Assembly (NCBI RefSeq): GCF_000373565.1
Contig: NZ_KB891808.1
Span: 62,001 to 126,000 of the forward strand
Source of the DNA: Streptomyces sp. HmicA12
Lineage (GTDB): Bacteria; Actinomycetota; Actinomycetes; Streptomycetales; Streptomycetaceae
Direction of reading: 5' to 3'
Length of the DNA stretch: 64,000 nt
The number at the start of each line of letters is the position of its first letter. The stretch's first letter is position 1. The notes beneath the pieces were generated by a model. That model saw nothing but the letters and a program-made list of their open reading frames with translations, made no database searches and was not told the origin of the DNA. The translations under genes and the position numbers were made by a program. Shown piece after piece: positions 41,417-49,368 of the stretch.

Positions 41417-44050
41417 ATGGAACCGACCGAGAGCGCCGCCCCGGACTCACGTCTGCGCCCGCGTCGACGCCTTCGGCGCGGCAGGGACCGACGATTCGGC
41501 GGGGGCGCCGCGAGCGGCGACAACGGCAGCGGTCACGGGGAGAACGAGCGCGGTGGTGTGGTGAACTGGCGCAATTGGTGGCGCGAGAGCGGGCTGGGTT
41601 TCACCCGCATCGGCCCGGATCGGGCCCAGGGGGCCTTCGGCACCGCGGGCCCCGCGGGCGATCCGTCCGGGACGGCGGAGCGCGCGCGAGGAGCCCGAAG
41701 TGACCGGCGCGGCCAGGACGTTCAGGGCGCCCGGGCGGCGGGACGGGAACCCGCGGGCCCCGGCGGCGCGGAGCGCGGCGGCGCACACCCCGACCCCACC
41801 GACCTCGACCCCACGGGCGGCGCGGCCGTCGCACCCGGCGAGCGGCACACCGCCGGCAGCCGGGCCACGGGCGGCGGCCCGGTGTTCCACCCGGGTGCCC
41901 TCACCGGGGTGACCACGGGCCCGGCCGTCCCGCCGAACGGCCTGCCCGGCAGCGGCCACGTCGGCGTGGCGACGCCCGCGCGCAACGAGCAGAGCGGAGC
42001 GGCCGACACCACGCGGGCCGCGGCGCTCCCGCTGCTGCCCGGCGCCGTCGTCGCGCTCGCCGCGGTGGTCCTGGGCGCCGGATTCCAGCGGGCGTTCAGC
42101 GGCGACCACGCGCTCTTCCCGTCCGGCGTCGTCGGCTGGTCCCTCGCGGTCCTGGCCGGCATCATCGTCGGCCATCTCGTCGCGCTCGGCCGCGACCGCT
42201 GGTGGGGCGGCACCGGCTCCGGCGCGGCCCTCACCCTCGCCGTGCTGCTCCTGTACGGCTGGGTGCCCGCCGGAATGGTCAGCCTCACCGTCGTCGTGCT
42301 CGTCGGCGCCGCCCGCAGGCACCGCTGGCGCCAGGGCGTGCTGCACGGCGCCATCGACATCCTCGGCATCGGGGCGGGCGCCCTCGTGCTGGCCGCGTTC
42401 GGCCGCGTACCGTCCGTCGAGTCACCCTGGAAACCGGAGACCTGGGACGCCTACACGGCGCCCGAGGTCCTCCTCGTGGCGGCCGCCTACCTGCTGGTCA
42501 CCCGCATGCTCCTCTGGTACGTGCACGCGCCGCGCAGCTCCGGCCTGCCCACCGTCGCCCGCACGGCGCTGGTCCGGCAGGGCCTGGTCGGTGTCGCGCT
42601 GCTCGGCATCGCGCCGCTGATCTGTGTCGTCGCGATCGCCCTGCCCGTCCTGCTGCCGCTGTTCGCGATCCCGCTGATCGCGCTCGACTCGACGCTGTGG
42701 ATCGCGCGGGCCCGCGCCGAGGAGCAGCTGCGCGACCCGCTGACCGGACTGCCCAACCGGCAGTGGCTCCTTGAGCGCACCTGGACCGCGCTCGACGACG
42801 CCGAGCGGATCGGGGCGCGCAGCGCGCTCGTGCTGATCGACCTCGACCGGTTCCGTTCCGTCAACGACACGCTCGGCCACCTCGCCGGTGACCGGCTCCT
42901 GTTGCAGATCGCGGACAGACTCAGAGCCGCGCTGCCGCGCGGTGCGGAGGCCGCGCGGCTCGGGGGCGACGAGTTCGCCGTGCTGCTCCCGGTCGCCGAC
43001 TCCACGACGTCCGCGAGCCGGGTGGCCCGGAACCTGGTGGCCGCGCTCGGCTCACCGCTCGACCTCGACGGACTGACGCTGGTGCTCGAGGCGAGCGCCG
43101 GACTCGCGGTCTTCCCCGACCACGCGCTCGACGCGGAGGGCCTGCTGCGCCGGGCCGACGTCGCGATGTACCAGGCCAAGCGGGACCGTACGGGCGTGGA
43201 GGTGTACGAGTCCAAGCGGGACTCCAACACCCCCGACCGGCTCGGCCTGTTGGGTGATCTGCGACGCGCCCTCGACGCCGGGGACGTGGAGCTGCACTAC
43301 CAGCCGAAGGTGCGCTTCGACGGACAGGTGGCGGGTCTCGAAGCGCTCGTGCGGTGGGTGCATCCCGAGAGAGGGAAGGTTCCGCCTGACGAGTTCATCG
43401 CCATCGCCGAATCCTCCGGCCTCATGCCGCACCTGACCGAGTACGTGCTGGAGACGGCGCTCGCCCAGGTCGCGCGGTGGCGTGCGCAGGGCCTGTACGT
43501 ACCGGTCGCGGTCAACGTGTCGCCGCGGGACGTGCACACGCCCGGATTCGCGGGCGCGGTCGCGGCGCGGCTGGCGCGGCACGGAGTCCCGGCCGGGTCG
43601 CTGCAACTGGAGATCACCGAGCACGTGCTGCTCGAGGATCCGCAGCGGGCCGCGGACACGCTGGCCGGGCTCACCGGGCACGGCGTGAAGATGTCGCTCG
43701 ACGACTTCGGGACCGGGTACTCGTCGCTGGTCCACCTGCGACGGCTCCCGGTCAGCGAGCTGAAGATCGACCGGTCGTTCGTCGCCCGCCTCGCGGTGGA
43801 CAACGAGGACGCGGAGATCGTCCGCTGCACGGTCGACCTCGCGCACTCGCTCGGGCTGCTCGTCGTCGCCGAGGGCGTGGAGGACGACGAGACGTGGGAG
43901 CGGCTGCGGGATCTGGGCTGTGACGCGGTGCAGGGGTGGCTCGTCGCCGCCGCGATGCCGCCGGACGAGGCCACGGCGTGGCTGCGGGCGCGGGGATCGC
44001 GTGGGTGGCAGCGGAAGCCTGCGGCGCTGCCGGCGGCCGACGAGGCCTGA
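41417..44050 (+). CDS. rmdB: Membrane-bound GGDEF-EAL c-di-GMP enzyme, RmdB-like
   Basis: 877 residues from ATG 41417 (GAGAGGG six bases upstream). Residues 1-210 are Gly/Ala/Pro/Arg-rich and probably disordered; ~215-430 contain about eight membrane helices. A GGDEF domain follows with the intact motif LGGDEF (516-520), then an EAL domain with GLEALVRW (EAL 642-644) and DDFGTGYSSL. The position right after ligA is that of Streptomyces rmdB, described as a c-di-GMP phosphodiesterase affecting the timing of aerial growth. Both signatures are intact here, so dual or switched activity cannot be excluded. CdgE, encoded 16 kb downstream, has the opposite bias. Confidence 0.92.
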   Translation: MEPTESAAPDSRLRPRRRLRRGRDRRFGGGAASGDNGSGHGENERGGVVNWRNWWRESGLGFTRIGPDRAQGAFGTAGPAGDPSGTAERARGARSDRRGQDVQGARAAGREPAGPGGAERGGAHPDPTDLDPTGGAAVAPGERHTAGSRATGGGPVFHPGALTGVTTGPAVPPNGLPGSGHVGVATPARNEQSGAADTTRAAALPLLPGAVVALAAVVLGAGFQRAFSGDHALFPSGVVGWSLAVLAGIIVGHLVALGRDRWWGGTGSGAALTLAVLLLYGWVPAGMVSLTVVVLVGAARRHRWRQGVLHGAIDILGIGAGALVLAAFGRVPSVESPWKPETWDAYTAPEVLLVAAAYLLVTRMLLWYVHAPRSSGLPTVARTALVRQGLVGVALLGIAPLICVVAIALPVLLPLFAIPLIALDSTLWIARARAEEQLRDPLTGLPNRQWLLERTWTALDDAERIGARSALVLIDLDRFRSVNDTLGHLAGDRLLLQIADRLRAALPRGAEAARLGGDEFAVLLPVADSTTSASRVARNLVAALGSPLDLDGLTLVLEASAGLAVFPDHALDAEGLLRRADVAMYQAKRDRTGVEVYESKRDSNTPDRLGLLGDLRRALDAGDVELHYQPKVRFDGQVAGLEALVRWVHPERGKVPPDEFIAIAESSGLMPHLTEYVLETALAQVARWRAQGLYVPVAVNVSPRDVHTPGFAGAVAARLARHGVPAGSLQLEITEHVLLEDPQRAADTLAGLTGHGVKMSLDDFGTGYSSLVHLRRLPVSELKIDRSFVARLAVDNEDAEIVRCTVDLAHSLGLLVVAEGVEDDETWERLRDLGCDAVQGWLVAAAMPPDEATAWLRARGSRGWQRKPAALPAADEA

Positions 44051-44114
44051 TGTCGCGGGGTCGTGCCTGATCGCCGTTGCGGGTTCCTGCTGTGTGGGCG
44101 GCTGCGGGCCGGTG

Positions 44115-44166
44115 GGGCTTCTCGCGCAGTTCCGCGCGCCCCCGGAGCGAGCTCCGCTCGCCCAGG
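44115..44166 (+). repeat. 52-bp dispersed Streptomyces-type intergenic repeat, copy 2
   Basis: Matches 28781-28832 in inverse orientation with few differences. It lies between rmdB and gatC. This kind of sequence (…CTTCTCGCGCAGTTCC…) is familiar to me from many Streptomyces intergenic regions; its function is unknown. Confidence 0.7.
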
Positions 44167-44270
44167 GGACCCGCACTCCCACCCCGCCCCCTTGACCGTT
44201 TACCGGGCACGGCCTCGCGCCCCATAGGATTGAGGCCAAACCACACTCACTCACCCCAGAGGATCGCTGC

Positions 44271-44567
44271 ATGCCTGGCATCACGCGCGAGGAGGTCGCC
44301 CACCTCGCCCGGCTGGCGCGTCTGGAGCTGAAGCCCGAAGAGCTCGACCACTTCGCAGGCCAGCTCGACGACATCATCGGCGCGGTCGCCCGCGTCAGCG
44401 AGGTCGCCGACCAAGACGTACCGCCGACCTCCCACCCGCTGCCGCTGACGAACGTCATGCGCGCGGACGAGGTCCGTCCGTCGCTCACCCCCGAGCAGGC
44501 GCTCTCCGGCGCCCCGGCCCAGGAGCAGCAGCGTTTCAAGGTGCCGCAGATCCTGGGGGAGGACTAA
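44271..44567 (+). CDS. gatC: Asp-tRNA(Asn)/Glu-tRNA(Gln) amidotransferase subunit C
   Basis: 98 residues, typical. The family pattern ITREEVAHLARLARLELKPEEL and the later PPTSHPLPLTNVMRADEV are clear. GatC wraps around GatA and links it to GatB. First gene of gatC-gatA-(small gene)-gatB, with gatA starting six bases after its stop. Confidence 0.96.
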   Translation: MPGITREEVAHLARLARLELKPEELDHFAGQLDDIIGAVARVSEVADQDVPPTSHPLPLTNVMRADEVRPSLTPEQALSGAPAQEQQRFKVPQILGED

Positions 44568-44572
44568 CAGTC

Positions 44573-46078
44573 ATGACGGACATCAACGTCAACATCATCA
44601 AGCTCACCGCCGCCGAGATCGCGGCGAAGATCGCGTCCGGCGAGCTCACGGCCGTCGAGGTCACCGAGGCCCACCTGGCGCGTATCGAGGCCGTCGACGA
44701 GAAGGTGCACGCCTTCCTGCACGTCGACCGCGAGGGCGCCCTGAAGCAGGCCGCCGCCGTCGACGCCAAGCGCGCCGCGGGCGAGAAGCTCGGCCCGCTG
44801 GCCGGTGTCCCGCTCGCGCTGAAGGACATCTTCACCACCGAGGGGATCCCGACCACGGTCGGCTCCAAGATCCTCGAGGGCTGGATCCCGCCGTACGACG
44901 CGACGCTGGTCAAGAACCTCAAGGCCGCCGACGTCGTCATCCTCGGCAAGACCAACATGGACGAGTTCGCCATGGGGTCGTCGACGGAGAACAGCGCGTA
45001 CGGGCCGACGGGCAACCCGTGGGACCTGACCCGCATCCCCGGCGGCTCCGGCGGTGGCTCGTCCGCCGCGCTCGCCGCCTACCAGGCGCCGCTCGCCATC
45101 GGCACGGACACCGGCGGTTCCATCCGCCAGCCCGCCGCCGTCACCGGCACCGTCGGCGTCAAGCCCACGTACGGCGGCGTCTCCCGCTACGGCATGGTGG
45201 CCTTCAGCTCCAGCCTCGACCAGGGTGGGCCCTGCGCCCGTACGGTCCTGGACGCGGCCCTGCTGCACGAGGCCATCGCCGGGCACGACCCGCTGGACTC
45301 CACGTCCATCGACGCCCCGGTCCCGGCGGTCGTCGAGGCCGCACGCAACGGCTCGGTGCAGGGCATGCGCGTCGGCGTCGTCAAGCAGTTCCGCGGCGAG
45401 GGCTACCAGGCCGGCGTCGTGCAGCGCTTCGACGAGTCCGTCGAGCTGCTGAAGTCGCTGGGCGCCGAGATCGTCGAGCTGGACTGCCCGAGCTTCGACC
45501 TGGCCCTCTCGGCGTACTACCTGATCGCGCCGTCCGAGTGCTCCTCGAACCTCGCCCGGTTCGACGCCATGCGCTACGGCCTGCGCGTCGGCGACGACGG
45601 CACGAAGTCCGCCGAGGACGTCACCGCGCTGACCCGCGAGGCGGGCTTCGGCGACGAGGTCAAGCGCCGCATCATCCTGGGCACGTACGCGCTGAGCTCC
45701 GGCTACTACGACGCGTACTACGGCAGTGCCCAGAAGGTCCGCACGCTCATCACCCGCGAGTTCGAGGCCGCCTTCGAGAGCGTGGACGTGATCGTCTCGC
45801 CGACGACGCCGACCACCGCCTTCCCGATCGGCGAGCGCGCCGACGACCCGATGGCGATGTACCTCGCGGACCTGTGCACCATCCCGACCAACCTGGCCGG
45901 CAACGCCGCCATGTCGCTGCCCTGCGGCCTCGCGCCGGAGGACGGCCTGCCCGTCGGCCTGCAGATCATCGCCCCCGCCATGAAGGACGACCGCCTTTAC
46001 AAGGTCGGCGCTGCCGTCGAGGCCGCCTTCGTGGAAAAGTGGGGGCACCCGCTGCTTGAGGAGGCTCCGTCGCTGTGA
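44573..46078 (+). CDS. gatA: Asp-tRNA(Asn)/Glu-tRNA(Gln) amidotransferase subunit A
   Basis: 501 residues. Amidase-signature catalytic triad: Lys84 in LALKDIF, cis-Ser159 in PGGSGGGSS and nucleophile Ser183 in TDTGGSIRQP. GatA hydrolyses glutamine and passes ammonia to GatB, converting Glu-tRNA(Gln) and Asp-tRNA(Asn) to the cognate amides, the standard route in Streptomyces. Its stop overlaps the GTG of the small gene at 46075. Confidence 0.97.
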   Translation: MTDINVNIIKLTAAEIAAKIASGELTAVEVTEAHLARIEAVDEKVHAFLHVDREGALKQAAAVDAKRAAGEKLGPLAGVPLALKDIFTTEGIPTTVGSKILEGWIPPYDATLVKNLKAADVVILGKTNMDEFAMGSSTENSAYGPTGNPWDLTRIPGGSGGGSSAALAAYQAPLAIGTDTGGSIRQPAAVTGTVGVKPTYGGVSRYGMVAFSSSLDQGGPCARTVLDAALLHEAIAGHDPLDSTSIDAPVPAVVEAARNGSVQGMRVGVVKQFRGEGYQAGVVQRFDESVELLKSLGAEIVELDCPSFDLALSAYYLIAPSECSSNLARFDAMRYGLRVGDDGTKSAEDVTALTREAGFGDEVKRRIILGTYALSSGYYDAYYGSAQKVRTLITREFEAAFESVDVIVSPTTPTTAFPIGERADDPMAMYLADLCTIPTNLAGNAAMSLPCGLAPEDGLPVGLQIIAPAMKDDRLYKVGAAVEAAFVEKWGHPLLEEAPSL

Positions 46079-46317
46079 GTGCCATGGCAAAGAAGGCCAA
46101 GAACTTCAAGAAGTCCAAGACCGGCGTGTACGTGTCGGCCGCCAGCACCGCCTTCGGCGCGATCAGTGTCGCGAAGCAGGCGAAGATGGCCCGCAACGAC
46201 AACGACACCCTGCGGCTGATCGACGCCGCCGTGTCCGCCGCCGCCATCGTCACCGGACTGGCGATCCTCTACCGGGAGCTCAAGCGCCTGGGCGACGACG
46301 ACGTCCTGCTGGGCTGA
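46075..46317 (+). CDS. Small basic protein conserved between gatA and gatB
   Basis: 80 residues from GTG 46075 (GAGGAGG ten bases upstream; overlaps the gatA stop as GTGA). ATG 46084 is an alternative. A Lys-rich N-terminus (MAKKAKNFKKSKTG) is followed by two hydrophobic helices (VYVSAASTAFGAISVA and LIDAAVSAAAIVTGLAILY). No family recognised. Its place inside the gat operon, which I recall as conserved in Streptomyces, suggests a link with the amidotransferase or simply coupled translation. Confidence 0.7.
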   Translation: MSAMAKKAKNFKKSKTGVYVSAASTAFGAISVAKQAKMARNDNDTLRLIDAAVSAAAIVTGLAILYRELKRLGDDDVLLG

Positions 46318-46333
46318 GAGGGAAAGTTTCACC

Positions 46334-47848
46334 GTGACTGCCACGACTGACCTGGTGTCGTACGAGGAAGCCCTCGCGACGTACGACCCCGTCATGGGCC
46401 TCGAGGTCCATGTCGAGCTCGGCACCAGGACCAAGATGTTCTGCGGCTGCTCCACCGAGCTCAAGCAGGATGCCAACAGCCAGACCTGCCCGACCTGTCT
46501 CGGCCTGCCCGGCGCGCTGCCGGTGGTGAACGAGATCGGCGTCGAGTCGGCCATCAAGATCGGCCTCGCGCTGCACTGCGAGATCGCCGAGTGGTGCCGC
46601 TTCGCCCGGAAGAACTACTTCTATCCGGACATGCCGAAGAACTTCCAGACCTCCCAGTACGACGAGCCGATCGCCTTCGACGGTTACCTCGACGTGCAGC
46701 TGGAGGACGGCGAGGTCTTCCGCGTGGAGATCGAGCGCGCCCACATGGAGGAGGACACCGGCAAGTCGACGCACGTCGGCGGTGCCACGGGTCGCATCCA
46801 CGGCGCCTCGCACTCGCTGCTCGACTACAACCGCGCCGGCATCCCGCTCATCGAGATCGTCACCAAGCCGATCGAGGGGGCCGGGGAGCGTGCTCCCGAG
46901 GTCGCCAAGGCGTACGTCGCCGAGCTGCGCGAGGTCATCAAGTCCCTGGGCGTCTCCGAGGCCCGGATGGACAAGGGCCAGATGCGCTGCGACGTGAACC
47001 TCTCCCTGCGTCCCAACGGGACCGAGAAGTTCGGCACGCGCTCCGAGACGAAGAACGTGAACTCGCTGCGTTCCGTCGAGCGCGCCGCCCGCTTCGAGAT
47101 CCAGCGGCACGCGGCCGTCCTGAACTCCGGCGGCACCATCGTGCAGGAGACCCGTCACTTCCACGAGGAGGACGGCTCCACCACGTCGGGCCGCATCAAG
47201 GACAACGCCGAGGACTACCGGTACTTCCCGGAGCCCGACCTGGTGCCCGTCGCCCCGGCCCGCGAGTGGGTCGAGGCGCTGCGTGCCGAACTCCCCGAGC
47301 TGCCGCTCGCCCAGCGCAACCGGCTGATCGAGGAGTGGGACATCAGCGCCCACGACATGCAGTCGATCCGCAACGCCGGTGCCATCGGCCCGATCGTCGC
47401 CACGATCAACGCCGGCGCCGACTCGACCTCCGCGCGCAAGTGGTGGATGGGCGAGCTGGCCCGCTCCGCGAACGAGCAGCAGGTCGAGCTCGGTGCGCTG
47501 CCCATCACGCCGGAGCAGGTGGCGCGGGTGTCGGAGCTGGTCGCCAAGGGTGACCTCAACGACAAGCTGGCCCGTCAGGTCATCGACGGCGTGCTCAAGG
47601 GTGAGGGCACGCCGGACGAGGTCGTCGACAAGCGCGGCCTGAAGGTCGTCTCGGACGAGGGCGCGCTGAACACCGCCGTCGACGAGGCCATCGCCGGCAA
47701 CGCCGGGATCGTCGCCAAGATCCAGTCCGGCAAGGTCGCCGCCGCCGGAGCCCTGGTGGGCGCCGTCATGAAGGCGACCCGGGGCCAGGCCGACGCGGCC
47801 CGCGTCAAGGAACTGATCCTGGAGAAGCTGGGCGTCAGCGAAGGCTGA
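46334..47848 (+). CDS. gatB: Asp-tRNA(Asn)/Glu-tRNA(Gln) amidotransferase subunit B
   Basis: 504 residues from GTG 46334. Kinase/transamidase core with MGLEVHVELGTRTKMFCGC and a zinc-like cysteine set (CGCS… CPTCLGLPG). Then come YFYPDMPKNFQTSQ and the C-terminal YqeY-like tRNA-binding tail ending GALVGAVMKATRGQADAARVKELI. GatB phosphorylates the misacylated Glu or Asp carboxylate and amidates it. A 9-bp-stem hairpin 15 bases downstream ends the operon. Confidence 0.97.
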   Translation: MTATTDLVSYEEALATYDPVMGLEVHVELGTRTKMFCGCSTELKQDANSQTCPTCLGLPGALPVVNEIGVESAIKIGLALHCEIAEWCRFARKNYFYPDMPKNFQTSQYDEPIAFDGYLDVQLEDGEVFRVEIERAHMEEDTGKSTHVGGATGRIHGASHSLLDYNRAGIPLIEIVTKPIEGAGERAPEVAKAYVAELREVIKSLGVSEARMDKGQMRCDVNLSLRPNGTEKFGTRSETKNVNSLRSVERAARFEIQRHAAVLNSGGTIVQETRHFHEEDGSTTSGRIKDNAEDYRYFPEPDLVPVAPAREWVEALRAELPELPLAQRNRLIEEWDISAHDMQSIRNAGAIGPIVATINAGADSTSARKWWMGELARSANEQQVELGALPITPEQVARVSELVAKGDLNDKLARQVIDGVLKGEGTPDEVVDKRGLKVVSDEGALNTAVDEAIAGNAGIVAKIQSGKVAAAGALVGAVMKATRGQADAARVKELILEKLGVSEG

Positions 47849-47862
47849 ACACTGTTGTGGTG

Positions 47863-47892
47863 CGGAGGGGCTGGAGACATCCGGCCCCTCCG
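47863..47892 (+). terminator. Hairpin terminator after gatB
   Basis: CGGAGGGGC (47863-47871) pairs perfectly with GCCCCTCCG (47884-47892) over a 12-nt loop, 15 bases past the gatB stop. Confidence 0.75.
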
Positions 47893-47926
47893 TCGTGTGA
47901 GGAGCGGGGGTCCGGGGCGGAGCCCC

Positions 47927-49198
47927 GTGGAACGGAGCAGCACTCTGAGTACCACCTCGGCCGAAATCCTGGCTCTGGCCCTTCTCCTGGTCACCCTCGC
48001 CTTCGCGGTCCTGCGCCCCCGCAATCTGCCGGAGGCGGTCGCCGCCGTGCCCGCCGCCGCCCTCGTGGTGGCCGTCGGCGCCGTCAGCCCCGACCACGCC
48101 TGGGCCGAGACCAAGGAGCTGCTCCCGGTCGTCGGCTTCCTCGCCGCGATCCTGCTGCTCGCCCAACTCTGCGCCGACGAGGGCCTGTTCAAGGCCGCGG
48201 GCGACGCCGTGGCGCGGGCCTGTCACGGCAGCCCGACCCGGATGCTCGGCGGGGTCTTCGCGGTCGCCGCGGGCATCACCGCCGTCCTGAGCCTGGACGC
48301 CACCGTCGTCCTGCTCACCCCGGTCGTCTTCGCCACGGCCGCCCGGATCGGCGCGCGGCCGCGCCCGCACGTCTACGCGAGCGCCCACCTGGCCAACTCG
48401 GCGTCCCTGCTGCTGCCGGTCTCCAACCTCACCAACCTGCTGGCCTTCGCCGCGAGCGGCCTGAGCTTCACCCGCTTCGCGGGGCTGATGGCGCTGCCGT
48501 GGCTGGTGGCCATCGGCATCGAGTACGCGGTGTTCCGGCGGTACTTCGCCACGGACCTGGCCGCCCCCGCGCACGCCCCGGACGAGGCGGAGCCGACCGG
48601 TGTCCCGGTGTTCACCCTGACCGTGCTCGCCCTGACCCTGGCCGGGTTCGCCGTCGCCTCGTTCGCCGGGATCGAGCCGGTGTGGGCGGCGCTCGCCGGG
48701 GCGATCGTGCTCGGCGCGCGGGCCCTCGCCCGGCGCGAGTCCACGCCGGGCGAACTGCTGAAGTCGGCGAACCTGCCGTTCTGCCTGTTCGTCCTCGCGC
48801 TCGGCATCGTCGTCAAGGCGGTCGTCGACAACGGGCTCGGCGACGTCATCGGACACGTCCTGCCCGACGGCTCCTCGCTGCCCGCGCTGCTCGCCGTCAC
48901 CGCCGTCGCGGCGCTGCTCGCGAACCTGATCAACAACCTGCCCGCGACCCTCGCCCTGCTGCCGGTGGTCGCCCCGGCCGGTCCGGGTCCGGTCCTCGCC
49001 GCCCTCATCGGCGTCAACGTCGGCCCGAACCTCACGTACGTCGGCTCGCTCGCGACCCTGCTGTGGCGGCGCATCGTGCACGCGCACGGCACCGAACCCG
49101 AGCTCGGCGACTTCACCCGGCTCGGACTGCTGACCGTGCCCGCGACGCTCGTCGCGTCGACCGCGGCGCTGTGGGCGGGGCTCCAACTCCTCGGCTGA
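47927..49198 (+). CDS. SLC13/ArsB-like membrane transporter
   Basis: About 423 residues. The start is uncertain: GTG 47927 lies in a GC-rich repeat (GGGGCGGAGCCCCG); a CTG near 47948, just before STTSAEILALALLLV, is possible. Ten to eleven membrane helices with the ion-transporter features SLDATVVLLTPVV, HLANSASLLLPVSNLTNLLAF and NLINNLPATLALLPVV, which recall ArsB/NhaD and SLC13 carriers (paired NLxN motifs around re-entrant loops). The substrate could be an anion such as arsenite, or a dicarboxylate. No arsenic regulators are nearby, which argues mildly against arsenite. Confidence 0.78.
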   Translation: MERSSTLSTTSAEILALALLLVTLAFAVLRPRNLPEAVAAVPAAALVVAVGAVSPDHAWAETKELLPVVGFLAAILLLAQLCADEGLFKAAGDAVARACHGSPTRMLGGVFAVAAGITAVLSLDATVVLLTPVVFATAARIGARPRPHVYASAHLANSASLLLPVSNLTNLLAFAASGLSFTRFAGLMALPWLVAIGIEYAVFRRYFATDLAAPAHAPDEAEPTGVPVFTLTVLALTLAGFAVASFAGIEPVWAALAGAIVLGARALARRESTPGELLKSANLPFCLFVLALGIVVKAVVDNGLGDVIGHVLPDGSSLPALLAVTAVAALLANLINNLPATLALLPVVAPAGPGPVLAALIGVNVGPNLTYVGSLATLLWRRIVHAHGTEPELGDFTRLGLLTVPATLVASTAALWAGLQLLG

Positions 49199-49368
49199 GA
49201 AAGGGCTGTGAAGCCGGACGACGCGCTGTGAGGAACGACACGAAAGCGACAAACGATCACGTTTGCCTGTAAGAGTGACTGGCCACTGCTCACGTGTTCT
49301 TTGCGGGCTCGTCCCTTATATGCGATTGCTCCCTGTCAAAGATCCATGAACGTCCAGGGAGCACGCCT

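Noticed and set aside
46280..49252. 990-residue minus-strand open frame over gatB
   Set aside because: It is antisense to gatB and the transporter, has arginine/glycine-rich shadow composition and resembles no family.
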